33,397 nt of DNA, from the NCBI GenBank assembly GCA_947455435.1, contig CANGNZ010000010.1:1-33397 (forward strand), written 5' to 3'. The translations under genes and the position numbers were made by a program. A model generated the notes under the pieces. The model was given only the letters and a program-made list of their open reading frames with translations, was not told the DNA's origin and made no database searches. Source of the stretch: Microbacteriaceae bacterium (lineage in GTDB: Bacteria > Actinomycetota > Actinomycetes > Actinomycetales > Microbacteriaceae). Positions 16,349 to 24,343 of the stretch are shown here, piece by piece. The first letter of the stretch is position 1, and every line of letters begins with the position of its first letter.

Positions 16349-17340
16349 CAGACGCACCTGAGAGAAGACTCCTTCGCATCGAGGCTCGAAATGCTGAAGT
16401 GCCTATAGAACGCAAGCCTGAATGGATCAAAACTCGTGCGGTCATGGGGCCCGAGTACCAGGCGCTGCACAGCCTCGTTAAGACCGAAGGTTTGCACACT
16501 GTTTGCCAAGAGGCTGGCTGCCCGAACATCTACGAATGCTGGGAGGACCGCGAGGCAACCTTCTTGATCGGTGGTGCGCAGTGCACGCGTCGTTGTGACT
16601 TCTGCCAAATTGACACCGGCAAACCTTCACCACTTGACCGCGATGAGCCTCGGAGGGTCGGCGAATCGGTTGCGCAAATGCAACTTCGCTACGCCACCGT
16701 CACCGGCGTGGCTAGAGACGATCTCGAAGATGAAGGTTCGTGGCTTTACGCAGAAACCATTCGCCAGATTCACCAACAATCCCCCGGCACCGGCGTCGAG
16801 ATCCTTGTTCCGGATTTTTCGGGAAACCCTGAACATCTCCAGCTCGTTTTCGATGCAAAACCCCAAGTGTTCGCCCATAACCTCGAGACTGTGCCCCGAA
16901 TTTTCAAACAAATTCGCCCAGCATTCCGTTACGAACGCTCCCTCGACGTGATCACGCAAGGTCGAAACGCAGGATTGGTGACCAAGTCGAACCTGATTCT
17001 TGGAATGGGTGAAACCCGGGAGGAAATCACCGAAGCACTGGTTGATTTGCATGCAGCTGGTACTGACATCATCACCATCACCCAATATCTTCGCCCAACC
17101 AAACGCCATCACCCGGTTGAACGTTGGGTGAAGCCTCAGGAGTTTGTCGAATTGGCTCAGGAGGCAGAGGAAATCGGATTCCTTGGAGTTTTATCTGGGC
17201 CTCTTGTTCGCAGTTCTTACCGCGCTGGTCGGCTCTGGGCAGCTTCGATGATGAAGAAGGGCTTTGAGATCCCCGAAAACCTGCGACACTTAGCCGAAGC
17301 CGCTCAACGTGATGGCTTCGCGCAGGGTGTGCACGGGTAG
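16345..17340 (+). CDS. lipA: Lipoyl synthase LipA (radical SAM)
   Basis: A 331-residue radical SAM enzyme inserting two sulfurs into protein-bound octanoyl groups to make lipoate. The auxiliary-cluster cysteines are Cys54, Cys59 and Cys65 in [13 protein letters not shown]. The radical SAM cluster is [11 protein letters not shown] (Cys80, Cys84, Cys87). The C-terminal RSSYRAG supplies the serine ligand of the auxiliary cluster. I chose ATG 16345, which overlaps the lipB stop as ATGA; an in-frame ATG at 16186 would overlap lipB by over 160 bases and add a non-homologous extension. Its substrate E2 is encoded just upstream. Confidence 0.96.
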   Translation: MTDAPERRLLRIEARNAEVPIERKPEWIKTRAVMGPEYQALHSLVKTEGLHTVCQEAGCPNIYECWEDREATFLIGGAQCTRRCDFCQIDTGKPSPLDRDEPRRVGESVAQMQLRYATVTGVARDDLEDEGSWLYAETIRQIHQQSPGTGVEILVPDFSGNPEHLQLVFDAKPQVFAHNLETVPRIFKQIRPAFRYERSLDVITQGRNAGLVTKSNLILGMGETREEITEALVDLHAAGTDIITITQYLRPTKRHHPVERWVKPQEFVELAQEAEEIGFLGVLSGPLVRSSYRAGRLWAASMMKKGFEIPENLRHLAEAAQRDGFAQGVHG

Positions 17341-17343
17341 GCT
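17338..17343 (+). promoter_or_regulatory. Putative -10 element for leaderless DUF4191 transcript
   Basis: TAGGCT, six bases (ATTCGC), then ATG 17350. The first three bases of the hexamer are the lipA stop codon TAG, so stop and promoter element are superimposed. The gene may also be read through from lipBA. Confidence 0.55.
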
Positions 17344-17349
17344 ATTCGC

Positions 17350-18036
17350 ATGGCTAAAAAGACTTCTAAGGCACCGGGACGTTTTTCACAGATCGTCGAT
17401 GTTTTCAAGCGCACAATTGCAATCGACAAGTCGGCTCTTTGGCTGATCATTGCAGGTTTCGCAGTGCCCAACATTGCCGCTGTCGTTGTGGGAACTCTTT
17501 TCCCTGGCGGAATCCTTGGCTGGATCCTATGGATCCTTCTTGGTCTAACTACCGGACTTCTACTAGCCATGGTGATCCTTGGCCGACGCGCCGAAAAGGC
17601 CGCTTACCAATCTCTCGAGGGTAAGGCAGGCGCAGTGAGCGCCGTACTCGCAGCCCCGCTAAAACGAAACTTCCGCGGTACCGCAGAACCTATTTCTGTG
17701 AACCCGAGGTCGCTAACCGCTGTTTACCGAATTGTCGGTGCCCCTGGCATCGTTCTGATTGGTGAAGGTAACCGAACCGAAGCACAGCAGCTGCTCGAGG
17801 CGGAGAGAAAGCGCGCCAGTAAGGCCGCTGCGAATGTGCCGGTTCACGCGATTTGGGTAACAAACGATGGCAAGGGCACTCCCCTACCAGAGGTCGTAAA
17901 AACCCTAAACAAGATGAAGCGCACCTTGAGTCGCAATGAGGTTAAAGCAGTGCACGCAAGACTTTCTGCACTTACAAACGCGCTTCCAATACCCAAGGGA
18001 ATCGACCCACGCAAGATGCGCGCCGCCCGCCGCTAA
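17350..18036 (+). CDS. DUF4191 domain-containing membrane protein
   Basis: A 228-residue protein of the actinobacterial DUF4191 family (M. tuberculosis Rv2219 has the same position after lipA). Two hydrophobic segments, about residues 35-52 (WLIIAGFAVPNIAAVVVG) and 55-77, form a hairpin near the N-terminus. The remaining C-terminal region is cytoplasmic and basic, with AVYRIVGAPGIVLIGEG typical of the family. No catalytic motif is evident and the function is unknown. It ends with the lysine/arginine-rich GIDPRKMRAARR. It converges on the RDD gene with interlocked stop codons (4-nt overlap). Confidence 0.88.
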   Translation: MAKKTSKAPGRFSQIVDVFKRTIAIDKSALWLIIAGFAVPNIAAVVVGTLFPGGILGWILWILLGLTTGLLLAMVILGRRAEKAAYQSLEGKAGAVSAVLAAPLKRNFRGTAEPISVNPRSLTAVYRIVGAPGIVLIGEGNRTEAQQLLEAERKRASKAAANVPVHAIWVTNDGKGTPLPEVVKTLNKMKRTLSRNEVKAVHARLSALTNALPIPKGIDPRKMRAARR

Positions 18037-18380
18037 AGTCGAATGATTGCGGTACCGACCGCTTTGTCTTGCAACCCGCGACCATCGCGTACGTCCCAGA
18101 TAAAAGCGGGGATGACCAAGACAATCAGGCTCGTGCGGATCAATGACCGCCAAAGTCCTACTCTGCCGCCATCAATTCGAACAACGGCTAAGCCAAGAAA
18201 CCTGTGACCAACCGAATAACCCAGGGTCCCAACAAGTAAGACCTGCATCACTGAGTAAATGATCAGGGTTGCCGTTGAGTCCCAATGAAAAAAGCCAGCC
18301 GAAATCACCGACGCCATAGCCCAGTCGACGCATAGCGCAACGAGTCTTCTAGAAAATTTGGCGGTTTGGATTTTGCTCAT
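18033..18380 (-). CDS. RDD family membrane protein
   Basis: A 115-residue membrane protein. The N-terminal RRLVALCVDWAMASVISAG has the Arg and Asp that name the RDD family, followed by further hydrophobic segments (IIYSVMQVLLVGTLGYSVG and SLIVLVIPAFIW). Family members are small polytopic proteins of mostly unknown function; some have been linked to ion transport. The equivalent gene in M. tuberculosis (Rv2219A) also lies between the DUF4191 gene and glnA1. ATG 18380 has TAGGCT 6 nt upstream, suggesting a leaderless transcript. It is divergent from glnA. Confidence 0.87.
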   Translation of the reverse strand: MSKIQTAKFSRRLVALCVDWAMASVISAGFFHWDSTATLIIYSVMQVLLVGTLGYSVGHRFLGLAVVRIDGGRVGLWRSLIRTSLIVLVIPAFIWDVRDGRGLQDKAVGTAIIRL

Positions 18381-18386
18381 GCGATG

Positions 18387-18392
18387 AGCCTA
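18387..18392 (-). promoter_or_regulatory. Putative -10 element of leaderless RDD-gene promoter
   Basis: Minus-strand TAGGCT, six bases (CATCGC), then ATG 18380. It has the same hexamer as the pepA, DUF4191 and nadE promoters. Confidence 0.6.
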
Positions 18393-18432
18393 GCCAAAAG
18401 TTTTACATTGCCGAAACATTCCTTGGCGAGGG

Positions 18433-18508
18433 GTTGGCTAGCGCCCAACTAAACTAAAACCACAGGGCCTAAAGACGTGCTCAAAATCCATATAAAAATG
18501 TGAAGGGA
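18433..18508 (+). promoter_or_regulatory. glnA promoter region: inverted repeat, -10 and Shine-Dalgarno
   Basis: TATAAA (18491-18496) is a plausible -10, giving a short leader, and AAGGGA (18503-18508) is a good Shine-Dalgarno sequence 7 bases before ATG 18516. No clear -35 is seen. Upstream, GTTGG and CCAAC (18433-18449) form an inverted repeat with 7 bases between, a candidate operator for a nitrogen regulator; nothing identifies the regulator. Unlike many genes here, glnA has a leader and a ribosome binding site. Confidence 0.4.
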
Positions 18509-18515
18509 AACCCCC

Positions 18516-19976
18516 ATGCATAGCCACCTACCTCACCCAAAGTTCACGACCGCATCTGAGGTCGTCGCTTACATCAAGGAACATGGCATCAAGTTCCTAG
18601 ACGTTCGCTTCACCGACCTACCTGGTGTTCAGCAGCACTTCAACTTGCCTGCAGCAATGATCGACGAGCAGTTCTTTATCGACGGCCAGCTATTCGATGG
18701 CTCATCCATCCGCGGCTTCGCGTCGATTCACGAATCGGACATGCAGTTGATTCCAGACGTAACCACCGCTTACGTTGACAACTTCCGAATCGAGCCAACC
18801 CTGGTTGTGCTATTCGACATCTACAACCCTCGCAATGGTGAGATCTACCACCGCGACCCTCGCCAGACCGCCCGCAAGGCTGAGGCATACCTAGCCTCGA
18901 CCGGCATCGCAGACACCGCGTTCTTCGCTCCAGAGGCCGAATTCTTCATCTTCGATGACGTTCGTTACCACTATGGCCAGAACAGCTCGGGCCACTTCAT
19001 CGATTCAGACGAAGCTGCCTGGAACTCAGGCCGCGACGAGCGAATCGACGGTCAGGGTGGAAACCTCGCAAACAAGACTCCATACAAGGGCGGCTACTTC
19101 CCCGTCTCGCCAGTCGACCAGCACGCCGACATGCGCGACCAGATCGTTCTAAAGCTTGAGGCCGCAGGTCTAGCTGTTGAGCGCTCACACCACGAGGTTG
19201 GCACCGCCGGCCAGGGTGAAATCAACTACCGCTTCGACACCCTAGTCAAGGCAGCAGACGACATCTTGAAGTTCAAATACATCGTCAAGAACGTAGCTCG
19301 CGACTTCGGTAAGACCGCAACCTTTATGCCAAAGCCACTATTCGGTGACAACGGTTCGGGCATGCACGTTCACCAGTCGCTCTGGAAGGATGGCAAGCCA
19401 TTGTTCTACGACGAGTCTGGTTACGGCGGCCTGAGCGACCTAGCCCGCTGGTACATCGGTGGAATCCTGAAGCACGCCCCATCGCTTCTTGCCTGGACCA
19501 ACCCAACCGTGAACTCTTACCACCGCCTAGTGCCTGGTTTTGAGGCTCCAGTAAACCTTGTTTACTCGGCAGGTAACCGTTCGGCTGCAATCCGCATCCC
19601 AATGACCGGCACCAACCCGAAGGCTAAGCGCATTGAGTTCCGTGCTCCAGACGCGTCGGCCAACCCATACTTCGCATTCGCTGCGCAGCTAATGGCTGGT
19701 CTAGATGGCATCAAGAACCGTATCGAGCCACACGAGCCTGTCGACAAGGACCTCTACGAGCTTCCAGCCGAAGAGGCCAAGTTGATCCCTCAGGTTCCTG
19801 GCAACCTCGAAGCCGTTCTTCAGGCTCTAGAGGCAGACCACGAGTACCTGCTTGCAGGCGACGTGTTCACCAAGGACCTAATCGAAACCTGGATCGACTA
19901 CAAGCGTGAGAACGAGATCAAGCCACTTGCTCTTCGCCCTCACCCTTACGAGTTCGAGCTTTACTTCGGCGTCTAG
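18516..19976 (+). CDS. glnA: Glutamine synthetase type I-beta (adenylylation-regulated)
   Basis: A 486-residue class I glutamine synthetase forming glutamine from glutamate, ammonia and ATP, expected as a dodecamer. Seen are FDGSSIRGF (residues 60-68), the metal-site [10 protein letters not shown] (138-147), [11 protein letters not shown] (280-290) and the ATP-binding KRIEFRAPD stretch. The segment [15 protein letters not shown] carries Tyr414, matching the adenylylation tyrosine of I-beta enzymes; the adenylyltransferase GlnE is encoded convergently next door. It is the likely main ammonium-assimilating enzyme (GlnA1). Codon use appears strongly biased to C-ending codons, in keeping with high expression. 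A strong terminator follows. Confidence 0.96.
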   Translation: MHSHLPHPKFTTASEVVAYIKEHGIKFLDVRFTDLPGVQQHFNLPAAMIDEQFFIDGQLFDGSSIRGFASIHESDMQLIPDVTTAYVDNFRIEPTLVVLFDIYNPRNGEIYHRDPRQTARKAEAYLASTGIADTAFFAPEAEFFIFDDVRYHYGQNSSGHFIDSDEAAWNSGRDERIDGQGGNLANKTPYKGGYFPVSPVDQHADMRDQIVLKLEAAGLAVERSHHEVGTAGQGEINYRFDTLVKAADDILKFKYIVKNVARDFGKTATFMPKPLFGDNGSGMHVHQSLWKDGKPLFYDESGYGGLSDLARWYIGGILKHAPSLLAWTNPTVNSYHRLVPGFEAPVNLVYSAGNRSAAIRIPMTGTNPKAKRIEFRAPDASANPYFAFAAQLMAGLDGIKNRIEPHEPVDKDLYELPAEEAKLIPQVPGNLEAVLQALEADHEYLLAGDVFTKDLIETWIDYKRENEIKPLALRPHPYEFELYFGV

Positions 19977-19986
19977 TCGAAAAGGC

Positions 19987-20025
19987 AAAAAAATGGGCTC
20001 CGGTGCAAACCGGAGCCCATTTTTT
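19987..20025. terminator. Bidirectional intrinsic terminator between glnA and glnE
   Basis: A 14-bp perfect stem (19991-20004 with 20009-20022, GC-rich ATGGGCTCCGGT core) closes a GCAA tetraloop. It is flanked by an A-run on the left and a T-run on the right, so it can work on both strands. The right-hand T-run (20024-20025) also forms part of the glnE TAA stop codon. Confidence 0.93.
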
Positions 20026-22957
20026 ATGCTTCGTAGAAGATTCTGTCGAACACCATTCGGGATCGTCTGGTGAATGCCAGGTAATCCTGCTCGAGCGCGC
20101 TCGCACTGCCTCTCGGGTATTCGAGAATTCTGGCCATTCCGTCAAGCTGCCGCCTGTCTGTGGTTAGAACATCGCTTCGCTTATTTGCCCACAACACCGA
20201 GGCGCTACGCACTCGAGATGCAAGCAGCCAAGCCTCGCGAAGCACTCTGGCATCGTGTTCCGCGATCAATCCTTCTGCCACGCATGCGCTAAGCGCATCC
20301 AAGGTCTTGGGGGTCCTGATGGCGTGATGCTTTGAGCCATGTTTGAGCTGCAGCAACTGCACCAGCCATTCGACATCACTTAGCGAGCCGCGCCCCAGTT
20401 TGACGTGGCGCTTGGGGTCAGCCCCCTGAGGTAAACGCTCGGTCTCCATACGGGCTTTGATTCTGCGAATTTCAATTACCGCAGAATTGTCCAGCGCCTC
20501 TGGGTAACGGTATTGATTAATTAAGTCGAGGAAACGAGTCAGTAGTTCTGGTGAGCCAGCAATGGGCTGCGCGCGTAGCAGAGCTTGAGATTCCCAAGTA
20601 TTTGCCCAGCGTTTGTAATACGCCGCGTATGAGTCGAGAGAACGCGCCACCGGACCGTTCTTACCTTCGGGGCGTAGATCAAGATCGAGTTCGAACTCTA
20701 GCAGTGGATCGATTGCTAATCGCTTCAGATCTGAGATCACGGCCTCGGCTATCTTCTGCGCTGAGTCCACGTCGGTGTCGATTGGTTGATAAACGAACAT
20801 GACGTCGGCGTCTGAACCAAACCCGAGCTCTTCCCCACCAAACCTGCCCATCGCGATAATGCCTAGGTCGATTCGAGTTTCACCAATCAGACTGAGTAGC
20901 CCTCGCAAAAAAGCCGCCGTTACATCGCTTAGGCCCTGAGAAATCTGCCCGAGCGAAAGATCGCCCAGAACGGCGCCTATCGCGAGCCTTAGGGTTTCGC
21001 GGCGCCGAATCGTCTTGATGCTTGCTGCCGCGGTTTCTTGACTCTCATGTCGATCGATGATGGCTTGAATCTCGGTTTCGAGGTCTTCGCGACTGGTAGG
21101 AATCAGGTCTGTGGGGGCCTCGAACCAGGCCGCTGCTTCGGGCAGTTTTTCGAATAGTGAGGTTGCAAGGCGAGAGTTCGAGAGAACCTGGGTCATACGT
21201 TCGGCTGCGCCACTTGAATCACGCAACATCCGCAAATACCAGTGTGACTCCCCTAGGTCTTCTGAGAGCCTCCTGAAGGCCAATAAGGCCTGATCAGGGT
21301 CGGTCCCTTGTGCAAACCATTGAATTAGCACGGGCAAGAGTTGCTTTTGAATGGCCGCCCTGCGAGAGAGCCCAGAGGTTAGAGCGTTGATGTGAGTTAG
21401 TGCCGACTTAGGGTCGGCGAAACCGATGGCTGCGAGGCGGTCTTCGGCCTGTGCGCTTGTGAGTTCCACACCACCGTCAGCCAGCTTCGCCACGGCACTC
21501 AAGAGTGGGCGATAAAACACTTTCTGGTGCAGCGAACGAACCTCAAGCTTCACTTTCTCCCAGTGTGCCAACAATTGTTCAGCACTCCACTTGAGGTTTA
21601 TCGAGCGAGCCAACTGTCTTAGGGCAGAATCCCCAGTTGGCATCAAGTGAGTTCTTCTCAACTGACTCAACTGAATCCGATGTTCAAGCAACCGCAAGAA
21701 CCGATATTGCTTTGCGAACACCGACGCGTCTTGACGCGACATGTACCCGGCCTGAGCCAAAGTATCGATTGCGGTTAGTGTGTCGCGGACCCTGACGGAT
21801 TCGTCGGTTCGGCCGTGTACAAGTTGAAGAAGTTGAACTGTGAATTCGATGTCGCGCAGCCCACCTGGACCTAGCTTTATCTGGCGATCAACTTCGGAGG
21901 TTGGAATGTGTTCCATTACTCGCTCACGCATCTTCTGCGCAGACTCAACGAAGGAGTCTCTGCCGGAAGAAGCCCAAACAAATGGCTGCATTTTTTCTAC
22001 ATACGATTCGCCAAGCTCGGGGTCTCCTGCTAGATGCCTCGCCTTTAGGAGAGCCTGAAACTCCCAGTTTTCTGCCCAACGCTCGTAATAGGAAACGTGC
22101 GAATCCAGGGTTCTCACTAGCGCACCAGATTTTCCTTCTGGTCGAAGGTTGGGGTCAACCTGCCAAAGCGCTGGCTCCGGCGCATTTGCATCCATGGCAC
22201 GCATCATTCGAGTCGCGAGCCGAGTCGCAATCTCTAGCGCACGAGCCGTCTCAAGTTCGGCGCTGGGCTCGGCAACGAAAATGACGTCGACGTCGGAAAT
22301 GTAATTGAGTTCTCGGGCTCCGCACTTACCCATAGCAATCACCGCGAGTCTCGTTGCGGCGACTTCACCCGGCTCAAAATTGCCGTGCTCTTTCGAACTG
22401 ATCAACTCCGCACGAGCAACCGACAAACCAGCTTCAATGGCAGCGCCGGCAAGATCGGCCAGGTGAGCGGCAACAATTGGTAGGGCCTCTTCACCGTTGG
22501 ATGCAGTCAGATCATATGCCACTAGGCTCGCAAGTTGCTCACGATAGCAAACTCGAATCGCGACCCATGCCTTTTCAGCGGTTTCAAAGGCACCAACAGC
22601 GCTAGCGAAGAGCATGTCTAGCTCAGCCCTATTGGGGAGCACCAATTCTTTCTCGAAAACCTTCAACGCGGTGGGTCGCCGTCGCAAAAAATCTATCAAA
22701 GCACTCGACGCACCCAGAGTCATAACTAGGCGATCAGAGCTTGCCTCTTTGCCGAGTAACTTCTTCAGGTATTTCGCATCAACCTCGGCGAGGTCAAGCA
22801 AAGCGTTTAAGGCTTGATCCGGCGATGCCGACTTGGCAAGCGAGGCAAATGCCGAGCGGCCTGAATCGCCGACCTTGCTAACGAGTGAATCGAGTTTGCC
22901 GACGGTTCCTTCGAGGTCAACGAAGCCGAGCCTGGCTAACTCTGAGAGCGTAGCCAA
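20024..22957 (-). CDS. glnE: Bifunctional glutamine synthetase adenylyltransferase/adenylyl-removing enzyme
   Basis: A 977-residue GlnE that attaches AMP to, and removes it from, glutamine synthetase according to nitrogen status. Two nucleotidyltransferase domains are visible. The N-terminal adenylyl-removing domain has MGKCGARELNYISDVDVIFV (residues 209-228). The C-terminal adenylyltransferase domain has MGRFGGEELGFGSDADVMFV (about residue 700). Each is followed by the conserved DLRPEGK and LGxGxLxDxE motifs (KLGPGGLRDIEFTVQLLQL; KLGRGSLSDVEWLVQLLQL). The start is TTG 22957, 7 bases after the glnA2 stop; the next in-frame ATG (codon 79) is too far in. It probably forms an operon with glnA2, and its target GlnA is on the facing strand. 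Confidence 0.95.
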   Translation of the reverse strand: MATLSELARLGFVDLEGTVGKLDSLVSKVGDSGRSAFASLAKSASPDQALNALLDLAEVDAKYLKKLLGKEASSDRLVMTLGASSALIDFLRRRPTALKVFEKELVLPNRAELDMLFASAVGAFETAEKAWVAIRVCYREQLASLVAYDLTASNGEEALPIVAAHLADLAGAAIEAGLSVARAELISSKEHGNFEPGEVAATRLAVIAMGKCGARELNYISDVDVIFVAEPSAELETARALEIATRLATRMMRAMDANAPEPALWQVDPNLRPEGKSGALVRTLDSHVSYYERWAENWEFQALLKARHLAGDPELGESYVEKMQPFVWASSGRDSFVESAQKMRERVMEHIPTSEVDRQIKLGPGGLRDIEFTVQLLQLVHGRTDESVRVRDTLTAIDTLAQAGYMSRQDASVFAKQYRFLRLLEHRIQLSQLRRTHLMPTGDSALRQLARSINLKWSAEQLLAHWEKVKLEVRSLHQKVFYRPLLSAVAKLADGGVELTSAQAEDRLAAIGFADPKSALTHINALTSGLSRRAAIQKQLLPVLIQWFAQGTDPDQALLAFRRLSEDLGESHWYLRMLRDSSGAAERMTQVLSNSRLATSLFEKLPEAAAWFEAPTDLIPTSREDLETEIQAIIDRHESQETAAASIKTIRRRETLRLAIGAVLGDLSLGQISQGLSDVTAAFLRGLLSLIGETRIDLGIIAMGRFGGEELGFGSDADVMFVYQPIDTDVDSAQKIAEAVISDLKRLAIDPLLEFELDLDLRPEGKNGPVARSLDSYAAYYKRWANTWESQALLRAQPIAGSPELLTRFLDLINQYRYPEALDNSAVIEIRRIKARMETERLPQGADPKRHVKLGRGSLSDVEWLVQLLQLKHGSKHHAIRTPKTLDALSACVAEGLIAEHDARVLREAWLLASRVRSASVLWANKRSDVLTTDRRQLDGMARILEYPRGSASALEQDYLAFTRRSRMVFDRIFYEA

Positions 22958-22964
22958 TCGAAAC

Positions 22965-24305
22965 CTAGAGGGTTTCTAGGTTTTGCTGCAACTCGAAAGG
23001 AGTTACCTGAGCGCGGTATTCGCTCCACTCACGGCGCTTATTCGCCAAGACGTATGAGAAAACCTCTTCACCGAGGACCTCCGCAGCCAGCTCACTCTCT
23101 TCGAGCTTGCGAATAGCGTGATCAAGGCTCTGTGGCAGCGGCTGGATACCCATTGCTCGTCGTTCCGAGTCAGTTAGGTTCCAAACGTTGTCTTCGGTTT
23201 CAGCCGGCAACTCGTAGCCCTCTTCGATGCCCTTTAGACCAGCCGAAAGGATTAGTGCGTAGGCGAGGTAGGGGTTCGCAGCAGAGTCGATGGCTCGGTA
23301 CTCAATTCGCGATGAATTGGCCTTGTTTGGCTTGTAGAGCGGCACTCGAATTAGAGCCGAGCGGTTGTTGTGGCCCCAGCAGACGAACGAAGGAGCTTCG
23401 CCGCCACCCCAAAGACGCTTGTATGAGTTGACGTACTGATTCGTAACGGCGGTGATTTCTGGCGCGTGCTTCAGGACTCCCGCGATGAACTGCTTGCCGA
23501 TCTTCGACAGGTGATATTGCGAAGAAGGGTCGAAGAAAACGTTGTTATCGCCCTCGAAAAGTGACATGTGCGTGTGCATTCCCGAACCGGGGTGTTCGGT
23601 GAAAGGTTTCGGCATGAATGTTGCGTAAACGCCCTGTTCTATCGCCACCTCTTTGATCACAGTCCTGAAGGTCATGATGTTATCGGCCATGGTCAATGCG
23701 TCCGCATAGCGAAGATCAATCTCGTTTTGGCCTGGCCCACCCTCGTGATGGCTGAACTCGACCGAGATACCAAGCTGCTCGAGCATCGAAACCGCACGGC
23801 GTCTGAAATCGTGGGCTGTTCCACCAGGAACATTGTCGAAGTAGCCAGCGCGGTCTACGGGAATCGGACCTTCAGGACCAACTTGCGCCGACTTCAGAAG
23901 GTAAAACTCGATTTCTGGGTGGATGTAAAACGAAAAGCCCATGTCGCTGGCCTTTGCCAATGCGCGGCGAAGAACATTGCGCGGGTCGGCAGCGGCTGGC
24001 TGGTTGTCTGGGGTGCGAATGTCGCAGAACATTCGAGCAGTTGGGTCAATTTCGCCGCGCCAAGGGAGGATCTGGAAAGTGCTTGGGTCGGGCTGCGCGA
24101 GCATGTCTGCCTCGTAAGTGCGAGCAAGACCCTCAATTGCACTGCCATCGAAGCCAATGCCTTCGGCAAACGCACCCTCAACCTCGGCCGGAGCGATGGC
24201 AACAGACTTCAGGGTTCCGGCTACGTCGGTGAACCACAGTCGTACAAACTTTACGCCTCGCTCTTCGATCGTTCTCAAGACAAAGTCACGCTGTCTGTCG
24301 CTCAT
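22965..24305 (-). CDS. glnA2: Glutamine synthetase type I-alpha-like (GlnA2)
   Basis: A 446-residue class I glutamine synthetase, shorter than the neighbouring GlnA. FDGSAIEGLART (residues 53-64), HPEIEFYLL, HHEGGPGQNEIDLRY and GSGMHTHMSLFEG match the active-site segments. The C-terminal loop that carries the adenylylation tyrosine in I-beta enzymes reads DNVWNLTDSERRAMG with no tyrosine, so it should escape GlnE control. In M. tuberculosis the homologue GlnA2 (Rv2222c) is also beside glnE and is not essential; related proteins can have different substrates (for example polyamine glutamylation), so the reaction here is not certain. GAGGA lies 5 bases before ATG 24305. It is divergent from nadE with a 38-base gap. 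Confidence 0.92.
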   Translation of the reverse strand: MSDRQRDFVLRTIEERGVKFVRLWFTDVAGTLKSVAIAPAEVEGAFAEGIGFDGSAIEGLARTYEADMLAQPDPSTFQILPWRGEIDPTARMFCDIRTPDNQPAAADPRNVLRRALAKASDMGFSFYIHPEIEFYLLKSAQVGPEGPIPVDRAGYFDNVPGGTAHDFRRRAVSMLEQLGISVEFSHHEGGPGQNEIDLRYADALTMADNIMTFRTVIKEVAIEQGVYATFMPKPFTEHPGSGMHTHMSLFEGDNNVFFDPSSQYHLSKIGKQFIAGVLKHAPEITAVTNQYVNSYKRLWGGGEAPSFVCWGHNNRSALIRVPLYKPNKANSSRIEYRAIDSAANPYLAYALILSAGLKGIEEGYELPAETEDNVWNLTDSERRAMGIQPLPQSLDHAIRKLEESELAAEVLGEEVFSYVLANKRREWSEYRAQVTPFELQQNLETL

Positions 24306-24330
24306 TGGGGTCCTCTCTATAACCTGCTAC

Positions 24331-24336
24331 TAGGCT
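24331..24336 (+). promoter_or_regulatory. Putative -10 element of leaderless nadE promoter
   Basis: TAGGCT, seven bases (AGTCGTT), then the GTG start at 24344. On the other strand of the same 38-base gap, TTATAGA and GAGGA precede glnA2, so the two promoters are packed together. Confidence 0.6.
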
Positions 24337-24343
24337 AGTCGTT

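Noticed and set aside
16627-17112. 161-codon minus-strand frame within lipA
   Set aside because: It lies entirely inside the confidently identified lipA, with no start signals or homology.
23568-24338. 256-codon open frame on the plus strand opposite glnA2
   Set aside because: glnA2 on the minus strand is certain across this stretch, and the antisense product has no recognisable motif.
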